A DNA stretch of 64,000 bases from Rhabditoides inermis. Its lineage: Eukaryota; Nematoda; Chromadorea; Rhabditida; Rhabditidae. The notes under the pieces were generated by a model that was given only the letters and a program-made list of their open reading frames with translations, ran no database searches and was not told where the DNA came from. Shown here piece by piece: positions 56,022 through 64,000 of the stretch; the stretch's first letter is position 1, and every line of letters starts with the position of its first letter. The translations under genes and the position numbers were made by a program. The DNA lies in the NCBI GenBank assembly GCA_963966185.1, contig CAWZYM010000345.1, positions 1 through 64,000 of the forward strand, given 5' to 3'.

Positions 56022-59000
56022 GTTAGTACTATTACAAAAAAAGTTCTAAACTAGCACAGACGAGTCGATCGCTTCTCGTCTCTTCCCGGAGGCTAGCTAT
56101 CTTCAGCTGAACACACTGAAGAAGCGATGCGCCAAGTGAGGAAATCGAGAAGCGTCTATTATTTTTTATGAATATTTCAGGTTTCTGCTGGCTAACGTGA
56201 CTAGTTCGAACTGCATTGAGATGTGGTCGTTCGCTTGTCTATATACCTGCGAAGAGATGAAGGATCTCGCATGGAAAATGATGCGCCGCAACTTCGAGTG
56301 AGTGCATTGCATTTAAATTTCATCGAGTAGTGTATGTTTCAGTTCTCTCACCGATACTCCTGAGTTCGTCGGACTCGACAAAAAGGATGTGCACACTCTT
56401 CTCGCAGGTATAAACGACTCCAATAGAAGAGTGTTCATTTCCATTTCGATTTCCAGATAAGTCCCTCCGCTGTCGGGAGTCGAACGTGTTTTCTGGAGTG
56501 TGCAATTGGGTGCGGGCCGATCCCGACAATAGGAAGCAGCACATGAAGGAGTGAGTACTATACCGTTCTCTTCCATGGATCGAATCCACTCTAGGCTGTT
56601 GTCTCTCGTTCGTCTCTCTTGTCTGGAGATGAACTATCTGGTGAACACTGTCGGCAGGGAACCTCTCGTCACCGAGGACAAGGAGTGCTTCCAGATCTAC
56701 ATGCATTGTGTGGAGGTACGCTCTCCCTGACGATTCCTATTGTAAATTTGTATGAACAGAATCAAAATCAGAATATTTATCTCGAATAAAGTAACACACA
56801 ATGACATAATATCGAATACGTGAATTACAGTAGAAATACGGCAAAGTATAGTAATACAATATTGCTTGCCTAATAACGAGTTCCAATAACACGAGTTTGT
56901 TTGTCCAGTGGATGCGTACGTGCTATTGGTAATGTCAGCCCCTGCTTGCGGCTTCTGGAGAAGTTTCCATCTCGGCGGAAGCTCCGAAGATCGATCACGA
57001 CGAGACGTCTCCGATACTGTCATCGTCTTCTAAGATTCCTTTCCAGTCTCAATGCCGTAGATGTAGAGATTAGCAAAATCAATCACCGATCCGGTTAGAG
57101 TCCCCCGCCGCACAGCTTTGTTCAGGGGAAGCTTTGTTCAACCGCGCGCCGGCTGGGAAAGAAAATGAACATGTTACATGTATATCATTACAGGATATTG
57201 CCATGAAGTCCACGCACTCGCCTCGTAATCGTGGAATGAACTGGAAGGCGAGCGGTGTGTGGACGGATGGACCACACCTCAATGTGAACATGTAAATAAA
57301 CTGTATAATATATTTACTGATATTTATCTGTGCTAGGGATCCGTGCTCGGCTGTGGTTTACGACGAGCGAATTTATTGCTCCGACCAGCAAATAGCTGTT
57401 CTTTCGCAAGGTATGTGACCTTTCTCTATTGTTGTCTACCAATATATTGTTAGGTACCTGGCGTCTGATCGCTCCCCCGTCTACCGGCTCCTACTGGAAA
57501 CTGTGTGTTGTTGCGGACTTCATGTATGCGATTGGAGTCGTCACTCGAAAGTGAGTATTTGTTTGCACAAAAATTGCAAAACGGAATTCAGCAGCCGAGA
57601 CGTGTACAAGTTCGAAAAAGTCTCGGAAACCTGGACACTCGTTCACAGCGCTATTGGAAAGATGTGAGTTTGCATCGTTTATCGACGTTATTAGGTTTCA
57701 AACGTTTGCACAGAATCTAATATATTTTCATCATGGTGAAAATTACAGTGGTGACATCGTCTCTGTCACTTCCTTCAATGACCGCATTTGTGTGGCTGAC
57801 GAGGGTACCGAGACCATCGAGACACTCGATCCGAGCGATCCTGGTTAGTTTATATATCATTCATCATCATTACATGCTGTTTTATTCAGAGTCTGGATTC
57901 ATTCATCTGTGTGCGTTCCCAGACGATTTGTCTCGTTACTTTCCTCTTTGCGTGGTGGATGGTCGCCTGATGATTGTTGGAGGGCGCACGAAAACTGCGG
58001 ACGGCATCGCCAAGGTGTGTCATACGCATTTATCTTCTCATGTGGCAATGCTTTTTGAAGGTGAACGTGTTCGATGCACATACTGCTTCTTGGAAAACCG
58101 GAACGTCGCTTGTAGAGGTGTGTATTTTAGTTTAATACATACTTATAGTCAGAATCAGCGAGTTGACCGTTGGCTGTGCGCCCAGCAGCCGCCACACGCG
58201 GATGGTGGGCACGCAACGCGGACCTGGATCTCTCGATTATAGTACTCTCTCCGCGGGAATAGAGAGAGGGCGGCGCACTTTCTGATTGCGAGTTTAAAGA
58301 AGAACTCCGGGGAAAGAGTCACCCGGGCGAACAGGGGCCGCGCTCTATTCAATGTTTTGGCGCGAAAAGCAGTACACAGAGAGACAAGGGGGAATGAGAA
58401 CGCAAGAATGAGAACGGCAAGTTAGCAGTGCACTATGGAATACACTAAATGGTAATTTAACAATTAAAAGTTATTCAGTACATCGTATCATCCATTGCTA
58501 ACTCAGCTACAACCATCTTCTCACTGTCATCTGTGTAGCAAGCCGGTAAAAGTAAAACATAATCTTCCAAATTTCCAAACAAAATGCCACTTCATATACG
58601 CATATCATCGTTTATCACATATCAATCATTATGTGTCTGCTGCTCAATCCCTTCTCGCGCCCGGGTCGAATTGCAGTCCGAGATCTGCAACGCACTGCAT
58701 CAACACCTTCGACGACTATGACTTGGTCAAATAAGAGTTTGTTAGGTGATTGAACACATAGTTACATGACTAACCAGGTAACGATAAGTCAATTACAATA
58801 CGTGAGACGGAAAACGCTTACCTCCTAGATCCTTGCCCTTCTTCATTCCCATGAGCGCTTCCTCGCCTCACCTCCTCCTTGCTTCTCTCGCGTCGCACCG
58901 TCGCAGTAGCACCGCATGCCACGTCCGCCTCCTCCTCTTCATCCTACAAGAACACATGATAATGTGCAGAATGAAATTATACTAACACTACAAAACAAGG

Positions 59001-62000
59001 CTATGCACTGTGACACAATAAAACATACACGTATCAGAAACATACAACATATTATTTTCGAAGGTATTTATGAAAACTTCAGATTGTAGATTACGACTGT
59101 ATTTTATCGGTTAGGAAATATCCTCACTTGTACTGTTCGCGCTAGTGCTTGAGTCGATTGCAGAGAGCACGCCCGCTCAGTGCAGCGCCGCCCGCGTCGA
59201 AAATGACGTACAGCAACGGCTGCTACACAACGCGCATTACCTAAACACATGTCGTCAATACATTCACATATGGTAACGCACAATACATACTGCATATAAC
59301 ATAACATACACGAAAAAAAGCAATAAAACTAAGCGAAACACAAATCGAGACATTTCGAAACAAAATAACACCTGCAAAATGGGTTTGATTGATGAACAAT
59401 TCTGTTGTAGAACCACAGGTAGATACATATACACCTAATGCAACGATTTAATACAAAAATAACCAATACAAACAACAACAAATCAACTAAATCATCAAAA
59501 ACACACAAACAGCTGATCGGCTGATTGCATCAAGCAGAGGTGGGCGGGGCTAAGCTTAGGCCCCGCCCATTGAATAATAGCGTCAACAAAGAAAGACGGA
59601 CTGAATAATTCAATATGCAAATTTTTGTTTTCTCTTGAAACTTTGACTTTCCAATTCGGAATCACAACCTATGATTTCCCCTGATCCCCCCGCACTCTAT
59701 TTTTCCCCGGAGTTCTTCTTTAACAGAATTTCAGAGAAATCAAGCTTCTCATTACTATTAGAAATATTTCCATTTGACAAAACCTTGGGTGACCAGTGGA
59801 ATTTGAACCCACGAAAGTATTCTTGCCAAGAAGTCCCTTCGAGAGCGCTACCACTACGCTAGTTACGTGTTGACAACTTTGCGGACAGAAACTGTGAATG
59901 TGAGATGGAATTTTCACTGTCCAACAATTTAGTGTACAGAATTGTACAAAAGAAAACAAAATGTTTCTGACGAGAAATGTTGAGCTGAGTTTAAATGGAT
60001 TATACAGGATTCAAAATATAAATATAAATTCTGTTAAAGAAGAACTCCGGGGAAAAATAGAGTGCGGGGGGATCAGGGGAAATCATAGGCTGTGATTACG
60101 AATCGGATAGTCAAAATTTCGAGAGAAAACAAAAATTTGCATATTGAATTATTCAGTCCGAATTCTTTTTGGCAATAATATTCAAATGGGGGCGGGGCCT
60201 GATAGCCACGCCCACCTTTGCATTGTGCAATCCAACGATCAGCTGTTTGTGTGTTTTCCTTGATTTCGTTCGTTTGTTCTTGTTTTTGTTAGTTATTTTT
60301 GTATTTAATCGATGCAAGAGGTGTTTATGCATCTTTATGTGTCTTTACAACACGATAGAACACGATTGTTCATCAATCAAACCCAATTTGCAGGTGTTTT
60401 TGTTTCGAAATGTCTCGCTCGATTTGTGTCACGCCTTATTTTCATTGTTTCGTTGGTATATGTTATTTGTTTGCAGTATGTTTCTTATGTATCGATGTAT
60501 GGGAATGTTTTGACGACGTGCGTTTAGGTAATACGCGTTGCGTAGCAGCCGTTGCTGCACTTGCACTTCATGATCGGCGCGGGCGAGGAAGCACGGACCT
60601 CTACAATTGTCTCAAGAACTACAGGTGAGAAATGAAGTAATGTTCTTAATCTGATTTACCTTCACAATGTTCATTACTATTCGTAAATAACTGTGTTCGA
60701 AAATAGTATGTCGTTTTTGAAACCTGTATGTTCACATCGTGTCATAGTGCATAGCCTCGTTTTGTAGTGTTATTATAATTGCGTTCTGCACATTATCATG
60801 TTTTCTTGTAGGATGAAATGGGTGTGACATGCGCGACCGTGCGACGCGCGAAACGGGAGGAGGAAGCGAGGCAAGGAGGCCCGCATGAGAATGAAGAAGG
60901 GTAAGTGTTTCTCATCTCACGCAATGTATTCGAATTATTGCTACCTGGTTTGTAACTTTGTTCAATAACCTAACAAGCTCTTTTTTTCTTTTTTGACCAT
61001 GTCATGTCGTCGATGTTGCTAATGCAGTGCGTTGCAGATCTGGACGAACCAAGTGGACGGACCGGCGGGCGGACGGACCGATGGACCCAGGCGCGAGAAG
61101 GAAGAGCAGCAACATGAGACACACAATGATTGATATGAGCTATGTGATAAACGGCGTTATGTGTGCATGCTTTCGTTTCTTCATTCCCATACAATTTATA
61201 AACCTGAAAGATTATGTTTCACTGTTTCCGGCCTACTACACATACCCTCTCCTCTGTCTGTGAGGAGATGTTTTTAGTTGGAATATCTATGGATGATATA
61301 ATGTAGTGAATAAGTTTTAATTAATACGTTGTCATTATGTGTATTCTAACAGCGCAAACGCGAACGGCCGCTCTCATTCTCTCACTCTGGCCTCTATGTG
61401 CACTGCTCACTTTCGCGCCAAAACATTGAATAGAGCGCGACCTCTGTTCGCCCGGGTGACTCTTTCCCCGGAGTTCTTCTTTAAAGCTGGACAAAAATCC
61501 CAAATGATTGACTGAATTCTACACGAGTTATGATTCTCTTTCGAAAAGTACATAAGTAAAGAGGAGTGGTTTGTTTTGATCTGATTCAACAAAATCACAT
61601 GCATAAAATCTCTTCGCAGCTGACTAAAATATCAAAACAAACCTGCTCTTTCGAATGATGGTTTATCCCTCTAAAATTTGTGACTTTTGTGCAGATATAC
61701 GCATGCATACGCATATATTTTATATGTTTTCTTTGTTTTGCAATGATTTTTTTAAACATTAATATATGTATAATGTATCGTGACTATGAAATAGACCAAA
61801 TTTTTATTAGAATTCATCACTATAAATAAATTATTATAATGCATAGTATTTATGTTGGCTTTTCATCAATTAGAAAGAGCAGGTTTGTTTTGATATTTTA
61901 GTCAGCTGCGAAGAGATTTTATGCATGTGCTTTTGTTGAATCAGATCAAAACAAACCACTCCTCTTTACTTATGTACTTTTCGAAAGAGAATGGATGTCC

Positions 62001-64000
62001 TTTTCTCGAATTTCGAAGAAATTTTTTCAGGTTAGGTTGATGTGCGTTGATAAGAGTTACTCGCGAATGTATGTATCAAAAATAGAAACGAAAACGTATC
62101 CTGAATATGGAAACGCATGCTCACGCGCTTGCCAGTCTCTTATTGACGCGCGCTATTACGCATTCGAAAACGTATACTGAATATGGAAACGCATGCTCAC
62201 GCGCCTGCCAGTTTCTTATTGACGCGCGTTATTACGCGTCTCTCTCTTCACTCCCTTCGCACACCACACATCATCCCACAATTTTCACGCCATAACTTCT
62301 CACCCTTGCCTAGAAACGTTCGAAAACGTACCCTGAATATGGAAACGCATGCTCACGCGCTTCCCAGTCTCTTATTGACGCGCGCTATTACGCATTCGAA
62401 AACGTATCCTGAATATGGAAACGCATGCTCACTTCTCTCCACTCCGCTCGCACCCACCACCCCCACAGTTTTCGCGCCAAAATTTGGGCCCTCTCACCCC
62501 TGCCTGCTGCACCACTCGAATCGCACGGGAAGAGAGAGAGCGCGCAGAGAGCGTGCGCTCGTGAGAGAGCCAGACGCGCGGGGATGAGTGGCTGAGCGAA
62601 AGGCGGGGCATGCGCGTTCGGCCAATCAAATTGCAGAGACAGGGGGCCGAGCGACCAATGAGCGCAGAGTGCAGTGGGCGGGGCTTACGTGATGCGCGTC
62701 GTCGTCGTCGTCGTCGTAACTTTTAGTGGCAGAATGAGAGAAAAGTTTTCTTGAATATTTTGGATGCCGCAACCGATATTTATTTCTCGAATCATACTCA
62801 TAGGTCTTGTCAAATGACATTCTAACAAAAAAACACATACTATGGAGTATATCGTATTGGGATAGAGGAAATTGTGTATGCCTTGGGGGTGACGCGCTGC
62901 GCGCGCCAAAGATCAAGACAAACGGGCGGCGCTGCGCGCCGCCCTTAATTCGCAAACAGGCTGACTGTATCGAAAGAGTTATAGCAAAACTCGTCAGCGG
63001 ATCCGAACCCGCAACTCGTGATTGTCAGGCGAAACTTTAACCAGTTGCGCCATAGAAGCAATGTCTCCTGACAGCTAATTCTGAGCGACCTCACTGCATT
63101 TATCGAAAAGAATTGACGGTCTTTTCTTATCAATTTCTGGTGAAACGTAAGATCGCGAAAACATGAAAGCTCTTAGTTACCGTATCATCCATTTGAAATT
63201 TTCGTGCCCGGACCCACCATGGGGAAGCTAGTGGGTCTTTTCAATTTTTTCCGTCTTTACGTGTTACTTGTTGACAGCTTTGCGGAGGGAAACTGTGAAT
63301 GTGAGATGAATTTTTCACTGTCCAACTGTTTAGTGTACAGAATTGGACAAAATAAAACATAATGTTTCTTACGAGAAATGTTGAGCTGAGTTCAAATGGA
63401 TGATTATACAAAATTCAAGATATTAACATATCATCTGTTAAAAAGCACTTTGTTCAGGACAGAACAAACAAAATGAATTGGATGACAAGCATTACCAACA
63501 ACACGTACGCATCCACGGGACCACCGAAATTCGTATTGTTGGAACTCGCAGTAGGCGTTGTATTACTGTACTTTACCGTAACCTTACCGTAAATTACATT
63601 GCCTTGTGCTACTTGATTCGAGATAAAATATCCTGTCCTAAAAAGTACTTGCGGAAAGAAAGTCAGTTTGTCTTGACCCAGTTCAACAAAAGCGCATGCA
63701 TAAAACGTTTTAAAATACTAACACAAACCTGAGCATAATGGACCGTTGACAAGTGATATGGCCTAAGGAGCGGTGCGAATCTACCTAACATGAATTGGAT
63801 GTGTTCACATTGTTGCTAACATGACTTTTGGAAATCGCTTCTTGTAAGTTCTGGCGCGAGCCCTATCCTAAGCCAAAGAGAGGGCGCTGAGCGTTCTTTC
63901 TAATAAAAATACAACTACAGAGAATGTGCGGGGTTGGTGCGACGGTGTGCGACGGGCGACTGGTGATCGCCGGCGGATGGCTACACCAACCTAAGCAACA
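55279..64000 (+). CDS. BTB-BACK-kelch protein, 17 exons, 3' end off window
   Basis: Likely substrate adaptor of a Cullin-3 ubiquitin ligase: in this family BTB binds Cul3 and the kelch propeller binds the substrate. Exons: 55279-55331, 55711-55762, 55815-55913, 55958-56021, 56060-56135, 56181-56297, 56343-56407, 56457-56550, 56595-56715, 57194-57291, 57337-57410, 57454-57550, 57592-57663, 57749-57843, 57890-58014, 58061-58117, then 63921 to beyond the edge. Lengths and phases agree at every junction. The start ATG at 55279 opens a short lead into BTB. Most introns are 43-70 bp, but the last visible one is 5.8 kb and filled with transposons. Five kelch blades are at least partly visible. Which KLHL relative it matches was not determined. 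Confidence 0.88.
56060..56715 (+). CDS. End of BTB and BACK domain exons
   Basis: Exons encode ASYLQLNTLKKRCAKFLLAN, then SSNCIEMWSFACLYTCEEMK, and RESNVFSGVCNWVRAD, a good match to BACK motifs (NC...A..., E..VF..V..WV..D). The last exon ends ...CFQIYMHCVE at 56715. Confidence 0.88.
56716..57193 (+). other. Intron with possible alternative terminal exon
   Basis: After acceptor atgtcag (56938) an open stretch reads PLLAASGEVSISAEAPKIDH and runs to TAG near 57099. It enters in phase 0, compatible with 56715, and has no in-phase donor, so it could end a BTB-BACK-only isoform. The acceptor is weak. Skipping it joins 56715 to 57194 cleanly. Confidence 0.3.
57194..58117 (+). CDS. Kelch repeat exons
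   Basis: Seven exons with successive blades: SAVVYDERIYCSDQQIAVLS, then WKLCVVADFMYAIGVVTRK, SVTSFNDRICVADEGTETIE and FPLCVVDGRLMIVGGRTKTA. The last shows the kelch GG doublet; the earlier ones are degenerate (GG replaced), common in nematode-type kelch proteins. The last exon ends SWKTGTSLVE at 58117. Confidence 0.88.
58294..59723 (+). mobile_element. TTAA-flanked TIR transposon, copy A (~1.42 kb)
   Basis: Both ends read TTAA then AGAAGAACTCCGGGGAAA (inverted at the right). TTAA duplications at 58294-58297 and 59720-59723. The interior has exon-like patches (RCVAAVAVRHF on the minus strand) shared with copy B but no recognisable transposase. TTAA targets are known for piggyBac, Kolobok and Sola3; the TTAAAG start looks more like Kolobok. 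Confidence 0.8.
59785..60033 (-). repeat. Spacer between TTAA copies: tRNA-like head plus dispersed repeat
   Basis: 59787-59866 (minus) has A box TAGCGTAGTGG and a B-box-like ggttcaaattcc. 59867-60033 is a dispersed repeat found again at 63267-63440 (tgtgaatgtgagatg, aatgttgagctgagtt). Confidence 0.65.
60034..61484 (-). mobile_element. TTAA-flanked TIR transposon, copy B, inverted (~1.44 kb)
   Basis: Diverged copy of 58294-59723 in opposite orientation, with the same TIRs and TTAA at 60034-60037 and 61481-61484. The pair forms an inverted repeat of about 1.4-kb arms around a 310-bp spacer. The patch RCVAAVAALALHDRRGRG with donor AACTACAG|gtgaga suggests remnants of a spliced gene. Confidence 0.8.
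61533..61992. mobile_element. Hairpin MITE, 120-bp arms
   Basis: Arms 61533-61652 and 61873-61992 are almost perfect inverted repeats (attctctttcgaaaagtaca outward; caaacctgctctttc inward) around a 220-bp A/T-rich loop. No ORF. Target duplication not clear. Confidence 0.85.
62090..62519 (+). repeat. Compound tandem repeat, 76-bp unit
   Basis: Unit gaaaacgtatcctgaatatg, gaaacgcatgctcacgcgct and tcttattgacgcgcgctatt at 62090, 62166, 62321 and 62398, with two related C-rich segments (62242-62320 and 62432-62519), i.e. a duplicated A-A-B block. Confidence 0.9.
62520..62999. other. Unannotated part of the kelch intron
   Basis: G/C-rich then A/T-rich. Contains a (GTC)n run at 62698-62717 and nothing gene-like. 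Confidence 0.5.
63000..63066 (-). other. tRNA-like sequence
   Basis: Minus strand has A box TGGCGCAACTGG and B box GGTTCGGATCC, but stems do not pair through. A pseudo-tRNA or SINE head. Confidence 0.5.
63267..63440 (+). repeat. Dispersed repeat, second copy
   Basis: Matches 59867-60033 over its length (tttgcggagggaaactgtga; tagtgtacagaattg). It ends ctgttaaaaagc, the unoccupied counterpart of the TTAA site filled by copy B at 60034. Confidence 0.8.
63635..63732 (+). repeat. Diverged relative of the hairpin MITE arm
   Basis: aaaagtactt...gttcaacaaaagcgcatgca taaaac and acacaaacctg align in order with the left arm of the MITE at 61533, with many differences. Confidence 0.6.
63921..64000 (+). 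CDS. Kelch exon after the 5.8-kb intron
   Basis: Acceptor caactacag, then RMCGVGATVCDGRLVIAGGW. Joined in phase 0 to 58117 it restores the spacing W-x8-R...GVGA..DGRL..GG of one kelch blade. The exon runs off the window. Confidence 0.85.

Noticed and set aside
58156..58289. Exon-like stretch after 58117 (ELTVGCAPSSRHTR onward)
   Set aside because: It could be entered only with a non-preferred donor, lacks kelch spacing and runs into the transposon; the exon at 63921 completes the blade far better.
59671..60513. Open frames across the transposon ends and spacer
   Set aside because: They cross TIRs, TTAA sites and the spacer repeat, show no motif and are not preserved between the two copies.

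Overview
This is metazoan nuclear DNA. The genes are split into many short exons with GT-AG introns, many of 50-100 bp, and acceptors of the TTTCAG type. Simple repeats, SINEs and DNA transposons fill the larger introns. The compact gene style and the esterase and BTB-kelch genes fit a nematode-like invertebrate, but nothing here fixes the species.

Layout. (1) 46-13300, minus strand: a secreted type-B carboxylesterase gene whose 14 visible exons I placed by hand; its 3' end lies beyond the left edge. Its introns carry three SINE/retroelement insertions. The largest intron (1612-7664) holds a Penelope-like element (1902-7228, plus strand) with an N-terminal GIY-YIG nuclease ORF, a reverse transcriptase ORF and 231-bp terminal direct repeats that contain a hammerhead-like core. 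The RT ORF is split by a 465-bp MITE whose two inverted arms each carry a tRNA-like pol III unit. (2) 14075-46110: a giant tandem array of a 303-bp unit. Each unit holds one tRNA-Asp(GTC) and one tRNA-Phe(GAA) gene on the plus strand, about 105 Asp and 106 Phe genes in all. The left third looks identical unit to unit, the middle carries a few shared variants, and the right third is diverged with a 12-unit higher-order repeat. One copy of that repeat is littered with single-base indels. The array stops at a near-perfect 26-bp-arm palindrome. (3) 46479-50349, possibly to 52207, plus strand: an unrecognised multi-exon gene in which every intron I could place is phase 2. Two of its introns are minisatellites; one is a tandem reiteration of the splice-donor motif itself. 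(4) 51.2-54.8 kb: CT/GA microsatellites, an 8-copy array of TGACGTCA palindromes, degenerate repeats and a possible small membrane-protein gene. (5) 55279-right edge, plus strand: a BTB-BACK-kelch gene. Its last visible intron (58118-63920) is swollen by two inverted copies of a 1.4-kb TTAA-flanked transposon, a hairpin MITE and other repeats, before the kelch domain resumes at 63921.

The standout is the dual-tRNA satellite. Both tRNAs fold as complete cloverleaves with pol III terminators, so it is either a very large isoacceptor gene cluster or a satellite built from tRNA genes. Protein-gene models are manual: frames and splice phases agree across exons, but no transcript or homology search backs them.
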